Shown here: piece by piece, positions 16,451 through 25,118 of the stretch
How the letters are laid out: the number at the start of each line of letters is the position of its first letter
Numbering within the stretch: the stretch's first letter is position 1
Assembly (NCBI RefSeq): GCF_040645615.1
Contig: NZ_JBEYYO010000016.1
Span: 69,153 to 133,152 of the forward strand
Direction: 5' to 3'
Source: Glycomyces sp040645615
Lineage (GTDB): Bacteria > Actinomycetota > Actinomycetes > Mycobacteriales > Micromonosporaceae
DNA length: 64,000 nucleotides
The notes under the pieces: model-generated
Told to the model about the DNA's origin: nothing
Database searches by the model: none
Seen by the model: the letters and a program-made list of their open reading frames with translations, nothing else
Translations under genes and position numbers: made by a program

Positions 16451-17617
16451 ATGAGCCGCACGGTCGGGCCGTACAAAGACGTGGCCACCGCCCGCGTGGA
16501 GGGCGCCTACGAACTGTGCGAAGGCCTGGACTCCAGCGGCCGGCCCGTGCAGATCCTCACCCTCGGCTCCAGCTCCTCCAAGGACCCCGCCCGCCGCGGC
16601 CTCCTCTCCGACACCGTGGCCTGGGCCTACGCCACCGCCGGGCCCGAAGACGCGCCGATCCTCGTCGCCGACCTCGAAGCCGAGCAGCCCTACGTCGTCG
16701 TCCTCCACGACGCGCGCCTGCGCGGCGCCGACCGCATCATGGACCGCCTGCTCTCCCTCGGCCCGGCCACCGGCCCGCTCCCCGTCGGCCCCGCCGCCGC
16801 GGCCCAGAGAGCCGCCCACCAGCTCGCCGCCGCCCAGCGCTCCGCGGCCCCGGCCTCCCCCGCCGGGCCCTCCTCACCGCCCCCCGCGGGCCCGGGCCCG
16901 CTCCTGTCCCCGCCGGTCGTCATGATCGCCGCCCCCAAGAAGCGCTCGCAGCTCAAACCGATCCTCATCGGCATCGCCGCCGTCGTGGTCATCCTCGCGC
17001 TCGCCGTGGGCCTGTGGGCGCTGTGGACCGGCGGCGAGGACGACCCCGACGCGCCCGCCTCCGAGAACGGCGACACCGCCGCGGGCGAGACCACCGAACT
17101 GCCCACCGACGGCGGCGACGACGCCGGGCAGAGCGACCAAGTCCCGCAATGGGACGCCGAAGCGCCGCAAGAACGCGTCGCCGGAGAGCTCTTCGGCGAA
17201 GGCGACCAGACCCAGACCGTCGCGTACGAGAACTGGCCCTTCGCGTTCAAAGTCCCCGCCGACTACACCTGCGAGCAGCAGAACCAGGCCGTGGTCTGCA
17301 CCGAAGACGACGGCGACTCGCAGATCACCGTCGGCTGGGAGGCCTGCCCCGCGAACTGCTCCGACGACGCCCGCAAGGCCCTGCGCGACGAACTGCCCTA
17401 CAAGCCGCTCCAGGAACTCGGCAGCGGCGACATCGCCATCGCCGAACGCACCCAGGTCTACGGGCGCTGGCGCGGCTCCCTCAGCGTGTTCGTCACCACC
17501 GCCGAGACGACCTTCCACTCCTGGTCCCACGTCGATCTGGCCTCCGAGCGCGGCGGGGAGGGCTGGCAGGTCTTCAACGACGTGCTCAACCAGTCCACGG
17601 CCAAAGCTGAAAGCTAG
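16451..17617 (+). CDS. Single-pass membrane protein of unknown function
   Basis: A 388-residue protein. A cytoplasmic N-terminal region (about residues 1-115) is followed by an Ala/Pro-rich linker. One transmembrane helix (ILIGIAAVVVILALAVGLWALW) lies near residues 170-192, and an acidic linker precedes an external domain of about 150 residues. That domain has four Cys (YTCEQQNQAVVC and CPANC) that could form two disulfides. The ATG at 16451 has GAGGGGG a few bases upstream. No domain is recognised. The 3' end overlaps the convergent gene by four bases. Confidence 0.75.
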   Translation: MSRTVGPYKDVATARVEGAYELCEGLDSSGRPVQILTLGSSSSKDPARRGLLSDTVAWAYATAGPEDAPILVADLEAEQPYVVVLHDARLRGADRIMDRLLSLGPATGPLPVGPAAAAQRAAHQLAAAQRSAAPASPAGPSSPPPAGPGPLLSPPVVMIAAPKKRSQLKPILIGIAAVVVILALAVGLWALWTGGEDDPDAPASENGDTAAGETTELPTDGGDDAGQSDQVPQWDAEAPQERVAGELFGEGDQTQTVAYENWPFAFKVPADYTCEQQNQAVVCTEDDGDSQITVGWEACPANCSDDARKALRDELPYKPLQELGSGDIAIAERTQVYGRWRGSLSVFVTTAETTFHSWSHVDLASERGGEGWQVFNDVLNQSTAKAES

Positions 17618-18447
17618 CGCTCGTCCCAGGCCGCCAGCGCCGCGGCGATCACGTCCTCCGACGACGGGGCCGGCTGCGGATTCGCCGGGCCGAGCCCGTG
17701 CTGGCCGAGCAGCTCGGTGTAGTTCGCGCTCGCGTAGGAGCGCAACAGGTTCTGGGCGGCCTCGCGCTCATCGTCGCCCAGGCCCGCGCTGACCAGCATC
17801 GGGTACTCGAACTGCGCCACCTGGGCCGCGCCGATCGGGGGCTGGATCCCCTCGTCGCCGAGCGCGGCCACCTCGGGCCCGGACATGACCGGCAGGCCGT
17901 CCCCGCCCTCGGACGTGTGCTCGTCGACCCCGAACAGGATGATCCACATCAGACTCGCGGCGTGGGTGCGGGGATCCTGGAGCGCCACGTCGACGTCGTC
18001 GGGGTAGACCTGGTCGGCCCCCTCGCCCGCGGGGAGCGCCAGGCCGACCGGGGCGCTGGCGGTGGACTCCTGGAACACGTCCCAGTCCTCGGCCAGGTCG
18101 GAGCCGGGCATGTTGCGCCACAGGGCGGTCTCGGGGATCCACACGTCGGCGTCGGCGATGGCGGGGTCGCCGGGCAGGACGGCTTCGACGGTGATGTCGG
18201 CGCACACGTCGGAGCCGCGGGAGGGGGCGCCGCCGCCGGCGGCCACGAACGCTTCGAGCACGGCGGCCATCTCGGGGGCGGCCGCGACGTCGAGGGTGAC
18301 CTCGGTGCCGCAGGACTGGACGTGCGCGATGGCGGCGTTGAGGGTGTAGGCGGTGACCGGCGCGAAGACGGCCAGCAGCGCGACGCCGCCGAGGAGGCGG
18401 CGGCCCTCTTTCGAGAGGCGCCCTCGTCTGCGGTGTATGCCGGCCAT
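17614..18447 (-). CDS. Substrate-binding-protein-like exported protein
   Basis: A 277-residue protein with one N-terminal membrane anchor or signal (LLGGVALLAVFAPVTAYTL). It is followed by a periplasmic-binding-protein-like fold (VTLDVAAAPEMAAVLEAF, ADVWIPETALWRNM, VGLALPAGEGADQVYPDD). The opening resembles the 'VTLxVAAAPxxAPVL' start of actinobacterial substrate-binding proteins that carry VWA partners. No transporter or VWA gene is adjacent. Translation starts at the ATG at 18447, six bases after TACACT, so a leaderless mRNA is likely. Ligand unknown. Confidence 0.7.
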   Translation of the reverse strand: MAGIHRRRGRLSKEGRRLLGGVALLAVFAPVTAYTLNAAIAHVQSCGTEVTLDVAAAPEMAAVLEAFVAAGGGAPSRGSDVCADITVEAVLPGDPAIADADVWIPETALWRNMPGSDLAEDWDVFQESTASAPVGLALPAGEGADQVYPDDVDVALQDPRTHAASLMWIILFGVDEHTSEGGDGLPVMSGPEVAALGDEGIQPPIGAAQVAQFEYPMLVSAGLGDDEREAAQNLLRSYASANYTELLGQHGLGPANPQPAPSSEDVIAAALAAWDER

Positions 18448-18595
18448 GTGACGAGTGTATGACCTGGGGCAAGCGCAGTCGAGCTCGCGTTTTTCAGTTA
18501 TCGCCCAGGGACCGTGCGCTACCGTCGCCGCCCGCTGCGGCGTCCGCGCACCCGGGGAGTGCCCGGTGGGACGTCGAGCGGGCGGTGGCGGGCGC

Positions 18596-18955
18596 TCACC
18601 GGCGCCGCGAGCGGCGCTTGGGCGGGGTCAGAAGGTCGGCCACGATCCGCATCGTCTCGGGGACGAGGCGGAAGTAGGCCCACACGCCGCGCTTGTCGCG
18701 TTCGACGACCCCGGCCTCGGCCAGGATGCGCAGGTGGTGGCTGACGGTGGGCTGGGACAGGCCCAGCGGCTCGGTGAGTTCGGCGACGCAGGCCTCCTGC
18801 TCGGGCGCAGCCTGGATGAGGCTGATGAGCTGGAGGCGGTTCGGATCGGCGAGGGCCTTGAGGACACCCGCGATGCGCTCGGCGTCGGATTTGGAGAGCG
18901 TTTCGCCGCTCACCGGCGAGACTGGAGTCTCGGCTTCGACGGTGACTCGCACCAT
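18596..18955 (-). CDS. ArsR/SmtB-family transcriptional regulator
   Basis: A 119-residue winged-helix repressor. The recognition helix region reads LGLSQPTVSHHLRILAEAGV, followed by the wing RDKRGVWAYFRL. In metal-sensing ArsR proteins a CxC motif sits just before this helix. Here only one Cys remains (EACVAELTEPLG), so the classical alpha3 metal site is incomplete and the ligand is uncertain. An extended, Thr/Glu-rich N-terminus precedes the fold. GGAAGGA lies upstream of the ATG. No arsenic-resistance or efflux gene is adjacent. Confidence 0.88.
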   Translation of the reverse strand: MVRVTVEAETPVSPVSGETLSKSDAERIAGVLKALADPNRLQLISLIQAAPEQEACVAELTEPLGLSQPTVSHHLRILAEAGVVERDKRGVWAYFRLVPETMRIVADLLTPPKRRSRRR

Positions 18956-19476
18956 GATCGTGTTCCTTCCGGATTGGTTCCAGTCGGCTCTGGACTAGGC
19001 CGCACTGCCATTAATCCAGTTCCAACCCTGAATATGCCCTCGCGTTGTGGCCGGGCGGTAACGACGACGCTTCCGGCTCGCAAAGGGTTTCGGTTCCCGC
19101 GGATCGCGGTCGGGATGCACCAAGTCCCGCATCGGATCCACCGCCGAGATTACGCCCGCTGTGCCAGCGGGGCCACCGCTGTCACGGAATCGGTTTGCAG
19201 GCCACACGGCGAAGTTATTCGGTTATGGCCGCACTACCAGGAGTTATATCTAAATCTCCCTATGTTCAAGCGCTTGCCGATTCCCAAGTGAGAGTCGCAT
19301 CACGCTCGGTCATCGAATCGAAGTCCCAAAATATAGAACAGCTCTGATAAGGAGATTAGCGCGCGGGCGCCCGCGGCGGGGCCGCCGAAGGTTTCGACGC
19401 GGTTACATCAGTTTGAGAATTCCCACAGAAAGCACGCCGGAGGACGGAACCGGAGGCTCCGTCGCGGGCGTATGGA
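18956..19476. other. 521-bp intergenic region without a gene
   Basis: It holds the promoter of the ArsR gene (an AT-rich CATTAATCC near 19009). The stretch 19230-19360 is markedly lower in GC than its surroundings (for example GTTATATCTAAATC, CAAAATATAGAAC) and has no convincing frame. It may be the remnant of an acquired or regulatory element. I see no tRNA or hairpin of note. Confidence 0.5.
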
Positions 19477-20496
19477 TCAGTGCTGGGGGCTCGCGGTGGA
19501 GGCGCGCTCGATCAGCTCGGCCTCGACGAGGAGCTCGTCGGGGTAGGCGGGGTCCTCGACGAGGGCCGCTTCGAGGGCCTTGACGCCCATGTCGTGCAGC
19601 GGCAGGGCCACGGTGGTGAGGGAGGGGGTGAGGTCGCGCACGATCGGGATGTCGTCGAATCCGGCCACCGAGACCTGCTCGGGGATGCTCACGCCCGCCT
19701 CCCGCAGCGCGGTGCACAGGCCGGTGGCCTGCACGTCCGAGGTCACGAACACGGCCGTGGGAAGGGAGGGAGCGTCGAGGAGCGTGCGCCCGGCCTGGTA
19801 GCCGCCGTCGCGGCTGAACGCGGCCGCCACGTGCGTGACCTGCGCGTCCTCGGGCAGCGCGGCGAGGAACCCTTCGCGGCGTTCGCGGACCACTTGCAAC
19901 TGCTCGGGCCCGGCGACCACGGCGAAGCGGCGGTGGCCCAGCTCGGCGAGGTGTTTCGCCAGGGTCCCGGCGCCTTCGCGGTTGGCGGGCTTGACCACGC
20001 GTCCGGGCAGGCCCGGCTGGCCCACGCTGACGACGGTCGCGCCCAGTTCCAAGAGGTCGGCGAGGTGCTCGGCGAGCCGCTGCTCGGCGGCCTTGTCGGT
20101 GGTGCGCGAACCGGCCACGATCACCGCGCGCGGCCGGTAGCCGCGCAGCGAGTCCAGGTGCTGGATCTCGGAGTCGGGGTCGATGCCGGTGTCGGCGATG
20201 AGGACGCGCACGTTCCGCCGGGCCGCTTCGGCGAGCACGCCGCCGGCGATCTGCCCGAAGTAGGGGTCGGTCACGTCGTGCAGGAGCAGGGCCACGGTCT
20301 GGGAGGTCGCGCGGGCGAGGACCTGCGCTCCGACGTTGGGGGCGTAGCGCAACCGGCGGGCCGCTTCCCGGACGCGTTCGCTCAACTGGTCGCTCACCCG
20401 GTGCGGGGAGCCGTTGAGCACGCGTGAGGCGGTAGCGACCGAGACGCCTGCGGCTCGGGCGACATCGGCCAGTCGGGCCGGTTGTTTGCGTTCCAT
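19477..20496 (-). CDS. LacI-family transcriptional regulator
   Basis: A 339-residue repressor. The N-terminal helix-turn-helix and hinge are canonical (LADVARAAGVSVATASRVLN, then LRYAPNVGAQVLA). A sugar-binding-protein-like effector domain follows (VALLLHDVTDPYFGQIAGG, FVTSDVQATGLCTALREAG, SVAGFDDIPIVRDLTPSLTTV). The effector is unknown; most family members sense sugars. The ATG at 20496 is seven bases after TAGCCT, so a leaderless transcript is likely. A palindrome over the presumed -35 suggests autoregulation. No sugar gene is immediately adjacent; the GH3 gene is 9 kb away. Confidence 0.92.
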   Translation of the reverse strand: MERKQPARLADVARAAGVSVATASRVLNGSPHRVSDQLSERVREAARRLRYAPNVGAQVLARATSQTVALLLHDVTDPYFGQIAGGVLAEAARRNVRVLIADTGIDPDSEIQHLDSLRGYRPRAVIVAGSRTTDKAAEQRLAEHLADLLELGATVVSVGQPGLPGRVVKPANREGAGTLAKHLAELGHRRFAVVAGPEQLQVVRERREGFLAALPEDAQVTHVAAAFSRDGGYQAGRTLLDAPSLPTAVFVTSDVQATGLCTALREAGVSIPEQVSVAGFDDIPIVRDLTPSLTTVALPLHDMGVKALEAALVEDPAYPDELLVEAELIERASTASPQH

Positions 20497-20513
20497 CCCG
20501 CTGAGGCTACCCA

Positions 20514-20535
20514 CTTGAGGAAAGCGCTGCTCAAG
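20514..20535. promoter_or_regulatory. Candidate LacI-family operator
   Basis: Inverted repeat CTTGAG, 10-bp spacer, CTCAAG, with the palindromic core AGCGCT inside the spacer. It overlaps the expected -35 of the LacI gene (its -10 TAGCCT complements 20504-20509) and also the stop codon of the upstream HAD phosphatase gene. This position would allow autorepression. Confidence 0.5.
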
Positions 20536-21397
20536 CGGTCCTCAGGCGCCGGTCCCTCCACACTCGCCACACCACATACGCAACAGCGGCAACGCCGATG
20601 CCGGCGGCGGCGACCTTGAGCGGATTGGGTCCGGACAGCGGTTGGCGCAGGGCCACAGGGCGCCTGAACGTCAGCTGCGGCCAGCCTTCCTCTTGGGCGA
20701 GGCGGCGCAGGCCGCGGTCGGGGTTGACCGCCCTCGGGTAGCCGACGGTGCGCAGCATCGGCTCGTCGGTGATCGAGTCGGAGTAGGCGAAGGAGGTCTC
20801 CAGGTCCACGCCGCGCGCTTCGGCGAACTCGCGGATCGCGACGGCCTTGGCCGGACCGGCGGCGTAGAAGTCGACTTCGCCGGTGTAGCGGCCGTCCTCG
20901 CCGATGACCATGCGCGAGGCGATCACGTCGGTGGCACCGAGCATGCGTCCGATGGGCGCGACCATCTCCTCGCCGGAGGCGCTGACCAGGACCACGGCGC
21001 GCCCGGCGGAGCGGTGGGCCTCGATGAGGGCCGCGGCCTCGGCGTACACGGCGGGCGCGATGAGCTCGTCGAGGGTCTCCTCGACGATCGCGCGCACCTC
21101 GTCGGCGGGCCAGCCGCGCGAGAGTTCGGCGATGGAGTCGCGCGTGCGCGCCATCTGGACCTCGTCGGCCGAGCCGCCGAGGCGGAAGAGCAGGTGCGAG
21201 TAGGCGACCTTGAGCACGTCGCGGCGCGCGAGGAGGCCGCCTTGGTAGAGCGGCCGGGAGAAGGCGAGGCTGCTGGCCTTCGCGATGATGGTCTTGTCGA
21301 GGTCGAAGAAGACCGCGCCGGGCCGCGCCCTCGGGGGCGCCTGCGCGGTTCCGAGCGAGAGTGCCGGTGAGCCGGTGACGGGCTCCGCTGCGTTCAT
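20531..21397 (-). CDS. HAD-IB family phosphatase (SerB/PlsC-like hydrolase)
   Basis: A 288-residue haloacid-dehalogenase phosphatase. The nucleophile motif is VFFDLDKTI. Motif II is VLVSASGEEM, the motif III Lys lies in PAKAVAIREFA and the motif IV acidic pair in FAYSDSITDEPML. Residues after 260 form a C-terminal hydrophobic helix (VAAAGIGVAAVAYVVW) that may tether it to the membrane. Homologues often act on phosphoserine or lipid-related phosphates; the substrate is not evident. The ATG is six bases after TAGACT, so it is probably leaderless. LacI lies 17 bp downstream on the same strand. Confidence 0.9.
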   Translation of the reverse strand: MNAAEPVTGSPALSLGTAQAPPRARPGAVFFDLDKTIIAKASSLAFSRPLYQGGLLARRDVLKVAYSHLLFRLGGSADEVQMARTRDSIAELSRGWPADEVRAIVEETLDELIAPAVYAEAAALIEAHRSAGRAVVLVSASGEEMVAPIGRMLGATDVIASRMVIGEDGRYTGEVDFYAAGPAKAVAIREFAEARGVDLETSFAYSDSITDEPMLRTVGYPRAVNPDRGLRRLAQEEGWPQLTFRRPVALRQPLSGPNPLKVAAAGIGVAAVAYVVWRVWRDRRLRTA

Positions 21398-21688
21398 GCC
21401 GCCAGTCTAGACAGCACGGCAACCCCGTTTCGACCACTTGTCGCACGCCGCACTCGATGTCGCCGATTCGCCGGGGCAGGCCCCGGCGCGGGGCCCCGGA
21501 CGGACCGGGTGCCCCGGGATACCCGCCCATTCCCACCTTCTCCACTACCAGTGAAATAGGAACACCCTCCCACCCGCCTACGACAATTCCGGGCCTGTCG
21601 CGGATTTGTTGTGACGGGGGTCATGGGCAGGGATTCGGTCGGGCGCGCTCGGGCCGTTCGTGTCGGGGGCTGGCCGTAGGCTGGCGCC

Positions 21689-23092
21689 ATGTCGAAGAGC
21701 CAGCGAATCGCCTATGCCTGCGCGGCCTGCGGCGTGCGCGTCCCCAAGTGGGTCGGCCAGTGTCCGGACTGCGGCGAGTGGGGCTCGATGGAGGAGACCG
21801 CCGCTCCCCCGCGCCAGAGCGCCGGGCCCGCCGCGAAGAGCACCGGGGTGCGCCGCCCCGCCGCGCCCGCGCTGAAGATCGGCACCGTCTCCGCCGAGCA
21901 GGCCGCGAGCCTGCCCACCGGGATCGGCGAGTTCGACCGCGTCATGGGCGGCGGCCTGGTCCCCGGCGGCGTCACCCTCATCTCCGGAGAGCCCGGCGTC
22001 GGCAAGTCCACATTGCTGCTCGAAGTGGCCCATAGATTCGGCGAAGCGGGGTACGGCAAGGCGCTGGTCGCCACCGGCGAGGAGTCGGCCTCGCAGGTCC
22101 GCCGCCGCGCCGACCGCACCGGCTGCCTCTCCGAGGAGCTCTACCTCGCCGCCGAGACCGACCTGGGCGCGGTGCTCGGCCACGTCGAGGACGTGAAGCC
22201 CTCGCTGCTCGTCCTCGACTCGGTCCAGACGGTCCTGGCCCCCGACACCGACGGCGTCCCCGGCGGGGTCACCCAGGTCAAGGCCGTCGCCAGCGCGATC
22301 ACCCAGGAGGCCAAGTCCCGCAACATGGCCGTGATCCTGGTCGGCCACGTCACCAAGGACGGCGGCATCGCGGGGCCGCGCGCGCTGGAGCACCTGGTCG
22401 ACACGGTCGTGCACTTCGAGGGCGACCGGCATTCGATGCTGCGGCTGCTGCGCGGGGTCAAGAACCGGTTCGGGCCCTCCGACGAGGTCGGCTGCTTCGA
22501 GATGACCGAAGACGGCATCGTCTCGCTGGCCGACCCGTCGGGGCTGTTCCTCGACGACGCGCCGTCGGAGCCCACGCCGGGCACGTGCGTCACGGTCACG
22601 ATGGAGGGCCGCCGCGCGGTGCCGGTGGAGGTCCAGGCGCTGGTGGGGAAGTCGGTGAAGGACGGCGCGATCCCGCGCCACACGGTCTCGGGGCTCGACC
22701 AGGCCCGGTTGAACATGGTGCTGGCGGTGCTCACCCGGCGCGGCGGCATGCGGCTGCTCGACCGCGAGGTGTACGCGACCACGATCGGCGGCATCCGGGT
22801 CCGCGAGCCCGCCTCGGATCTGGCGTTGGCGTTGGCGCTGGTGAGCGCGGAGCAGGAGATCGCGGTGAGCGCCGACCTGGTGGCGATCGGCGAGGTCAGC
22901 CTCACCGGTCAGGTGCGCCGCACGGTCAACGCCGACCGCAGGATCAGCGAGGCGGCCCGCCTGGGCTTCAAGACGGCGATCGTCCCCAAGGGATCGGTGT
23001 CGGAACGCCACCGCGGCATCGAGGTCATCGAGGTGGAGACCATCAACGACGCGAAGCAGGCGGCGGCGAGAACCTGGGCCCGCCGGGGCTGA
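21689..23092 (+). CDS. radA: DNA repair protein RadA (Sms)
   Basis: A 467-residue branch-migration ATPase of recombinational repair. An N-terminal C4 zinc finger (YACAACG ... CPDCGEWGS) is followed by the RecA-like core with Walker A GEPGVGKST near residue 100 and Walker B SLLVLDSVQT. The RadA signature KNRFG sits in LLRGVKNRFGPSDEVG. The C-terminal Lon-protease-like domain, which lacks protease activity in the family, includes IAVSADLVAIGEVSLTG. Length and order are normal. The ATG is six bases after TAGGCT, pointing to a leaderless mRNA. Confidence 0.97.
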   Translation: MSKSQRIAYACAACGVRVPKWVGQCPDCGEWGSMEETAAPPRQSAGPAAKSTGVRRPAAPALKIGTVSAEQAASLPTGIGEFDRVMGGGLVPGGVTLISGEPGVGKSTLLLEVAHRFGEAGYGKALVATGEESASQVRRRADRTGCLSEELYLAAETDLGAVLGHVEDVKPSLLVLDSVQTVLAPDTDGVPGGVTQVKAVASAITQEAKSRNMAVILVGHVTKDGGIAGPRALEHLVDTVVHFEGDRHSMLRLLRGVKNRFGPSDEVGCFEMTEDGIVSLADPSGLFLDDAPSEPTPGTCVTVTMEGRRAVPVEVQALVGKSVKDGAIPRHTVSGLDQARLNMVLAVLTRRGGMRLLDREVYATTIGGIRVREPASDLALALALVSAEQEIAVSADLVAIGEVSLTGQVRRTVNADRRISEAARLGFKTAIVPKGSVSERHRGIEVIEVETINDAKQAAARTWARRG

Positions 23093-23139
23093 CGCAATCG
23101 AGGTTGCCTCGATCGTCCAACGCCGCTTAGGTTGGCGCG

Positions 23140-23655
23140 ATGGTGTCGATTTCTGGTGACGGTGCGGCCGTTGAGGACTTGCGGACCGAGCGGTTGACGT
23201 TGCGGGTGTGGACGGCCGCTGAGGCCGCCGCGGTGGTCGAGGGCGGGCGCCGGGCCGATTGGGCCGAGGATTTTCCCGCCGAGGGCGATGCGACGATCGC
23301 GCCGCTGCTCGCGGCGAATCCGGGGTGGTCGGGACCGTTCGGGCACCGCTTGGTCGCCGAGCGGGAGAGTGGTCTCGTGGTGGGGTCGCTGGGGTTGTTC
23401 TGGCCGCCCGCGGCGGGCGTGGTCGAGCTGGGGTACGGGATCGTGGCGCCTCGGCGCGGGCGGGGGTATGCCCCCGAGGCGGTCGGTGCGCTTGTGGCGC
23501 AGGCGTTCACCTCGCCTGAGGTGAAGCAGGTGTTCGCGACGGTGAAGCCGGCGAATCCGGCTTCGGTTCGGGTGCTTGAGAAGTCGGGGTTCCGCCGGAT
23601 CGGTCTGGACGCCTCCAGCGGCCTGATCCGTTACGAGGCAGCGCCTCTCGGCTGA
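23140..23655 (+). CDS. GNAT N-acetyltransferase (RimJ/RimL type)
   Basis: A 171-residue acetyl-CoA-dependent transferase. The opening LRTERLTLRVWTAAEA is typical of the RimJ/RimL group. The acetyl-CoA pyrophosphate loop reads APRRGRGYAPEAVGAL, followed by ATVKPANPASVRVLEKSGFRRIG. The acceptor, either a protein N-terminus or a small amine, cannot be deduced. The ATG is six bases after TAGGTT, so translation is probably leaderless. Confidence 0.9.
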   Translation: MVSISGDGAAVEDLRTERLTLRVWTAAEAAAVVEGGRRADWAEDFPAEGDATIAPLLAANPGWSGPFGHRLVAERESGLVVGSLGLFWPPAAGVVELGYGIVAPRRGRGYAPEAVGALVAQAFTSPEVKQVFATVKPANPASVRVLEKSGFRRIGLDASSGLIRYEAAPLG

Positions 23656-23690
23656 TCGCCTGGGTGGGCGGGTCTTCCTACGCTCAGGGC

Positions 23691-23945
23691 ATGACCGAAC
23701 CGTGGTTGTTCTCGCTCGTCGTGCTCGCCGGCGTGGTGGCGCTCGTCGCGTTGGTGCGCAAGTCGCGGTCCCGACGACCCGGCCGCTCCCGGCGGCGCGG
23801 CGGGGACTCCGGCGACGCCGGGTCGTATTACGGCGGCGATTCGCATTCGCGCGATGACGACCGCGGAGGCGGCTGGAGCTTCTGGGGCGGTGGCGATTCC
23901 GGCGGTGGTGACTCCGGGGGCGGCGACGGCGGCGGGGGCGATTGA
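23691..23945 (+). CDS. Small Gly/Ser/Asp-rich single-pass membrane protein
   Basis: An 84-residue protein. One N-terminal transmembrane helix (WLFSLVVLAGVVALVALV) is followed by a basic stretch (RKSRSRRPGRSRRRGG). The tail is low complexity with GGGDSGGGD repeats, similar to the Gly-rich tails of small actinobacterial membrane proteins. The ATG is six bases after TACGCT. Function unknown. It ends six bases before the 3' end of the convergent MerR gene. Confidence 0.65.
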   Translation: MTEPWLFSLVVLAGVVALVALVRKSRSRRPGRSRRRGGDSGDAGSYYGGDSHSRDDDRGGGWSFWGGGDSGGGDSGGGDGGGGD

Positions 23946-23951
23946 CCGCGA

Positions 23952-24308
23952 TCAGACGCGGCGCGGGCCTTCCAGGCTCGCCTCGTGCAGCAGACGCTTG
24001 CGGCGGCGGGCGAGCGCGGCCATCTCCGCGTCGATCCTGTCGAGTCCTTCGCGCAGCAGCGACCGTGAACGCTCGCATGGTCCTTCACCGTCTTCGGCCA
24101 CGCACGGCAGCAACTCCCGGATGACCTTAGTGGACAATCCGGCTTCGAGCAGGTCCCTGATCCGCTCCACCCGCGCCGGGGCGCTCTCGCTGTACCGGCG
24201 GTATCCGGCCCGGTCCCGTGCGGGTTCGAGCAGCTGCTGCTCCTCGTAGTAGCGCAGCAGGCGCGGGCTCACTCCGGTGCGGCGCGACAGCTCTCCGATC
24301 AGCAACAT
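23952..24308 (-). CDS. MerR-family transcriptional regulator
   Basis: A 118-residue regulator. The winged helix-turn-helix is canonical (LLIGELSRRTGVSPRLLRYY, then RAGYRRYSESAPARVERI). An effector-side coiled coil follows (RSRSLLREGLDRIDAEMAAL). The two Cys in LLPCVAEDGEGPCER could bind metal, but the arrangement is not that of MerR or CueR. It diverges from an alpha/beta hydrolase gene, and the operator lies between them. The frame is open upstream, but homology begins at the ATG at 24308, which is preceded by GGAGG. Confidence 0.9.
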   Translation of the reverse strand: MLLIGELSRRTGVSPRLLRYYEEQQLLEPARDRAGYRRYSESAPARVERIRDLLEAGLSTKVIRELLPCVAEDGEGPCERSRSLLREGLDRIDAEMAALARRRKRLLHEASLEGPRRV

Positions 24309-24326
24309 GACCTCCGGCACAATCGT

Positions 24327-24356
24327 TTGGGCTTCACATCGGTGTGAAGCCATAAC
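24327..24356. promoter_or_regulatory. MerR-type operator inside the hydrolase promoter
   Basis: A perfect inverted repeat, GGCTTCACA–TCGG–TGTGAAGCC (24330-24351), lies between a TTGGGC -35-like hexamer (24327-24332) and CATAAC (24351-24356). The hexamers are separated by 18 bp. Long spacers occupied by a dyad are the hallmark of promoters activated by MerR-family proteins through DNA twisting. The predicted regulated gene is the alpha/beta hydrolase starting at 24366. Confidence 0.72.
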
Positions 24357-24365
24357 GTCGCGGTC

Positions 24366-25118
24366 ATGACCGATATTGCACTCGCGACCCAGATCACCGG
24401 CTCCGGCCCCGGCATCGTCCTCGCCCACGGCGCGGGCGGCGGTATCGAAGCGAACTTCGGGTCCCTCATCCCGCTGCTCGCCGAGGGCCACACGGTGACC
24501 GGTTCGGACTACCCCGCCGACGACACCCCGCTCGACCTCGACGCCCTCGCCGACGCACTGGTCGCCGAGGCCGCCACCGGGCATTTCACGATCATCGGCT
24601 ACTCGCTGGGCGCCGCGGTCGCGGTGCGAGCCGCGGTCCGCCACCCCGACCGGGCCCGCGGCCTCGTGCTCGCGGCCGGGTTCGCGAAGGCCGACAACCG
24701 GCTGCGTCTGGCCCTCGAACTCTGGCGGCTGCTGCTGGCGGCCGGGGAGCGGAAGGCGTTCGCGCGGTTCGTACTCGGCTCGGCGTTCAGCCCCGAGTTC
24801 ACCAACGACCTGTCGCCGCTCGCGCTCACCGGGTCGCTCGCCCAGATCGGGTCCGCGATCCCCGGGGGCACCGCCGCCCAGGCCGCGTTGGGCGCCTCGG
24901 TGGACACCACCGCGGACCTGGCGAAGATCGACGTGCCCACCCTGGTCGTCAGCGCCACCCGCGACCTGCTCGTGGACCCGGCGAACCACCGCTTCCTCGC
25001 CGAGCACATCAAGCACGCCGAATACGCCGAGCTCGACGCGGGCCACGTGTTCATGGCCGAGCGACCCGACGCCTGGCACGCCCTGGTCCTCGACTTCCTG
25101 GGTCGCCGAGGGCTTTAG
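24366..25118 (+). CDS. Alpha/beta hydrolase
   Basis: A 250-residue cytoplasmic alpha/beta-hydrolase fold enzyme. The oxyanion region is VLAHGAGGG, the nucleophile elbow GYSLGA (Ser near residue 80), the acid VSATRDLLVDP and the catalytic His ELDAGHVFMAERP. A complete catalytic triad is therefore present. The substrate is an ester or similar and cannot be specified. It is controlled from the MerR-type promoter just upstream. The 3' end overlaps the convergent LAL regulator gene by four bases. Confidence 0.9.
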   Translation: MTDIALATQITGSGPGIVLAHGAGGGIEANFGSLIPLLAEGHTVTGSDYPADDTPLDLDALADALVAEAATGHFTIIGYSLGAAVAVRAAVRHPDRARGLVLAAGFAKADNRLRLALELWRLLLAAGERKAFARFVLGSAFSPEFTNDLSPLALTGSLAQIGSAIPGGTAAQAALGASVDTTADLAKIDVPTLVVSATRDLLVDPANHRFLAEHIKHAEYAELDAGHVFMAERPDAWHALVLDFLGRRGL

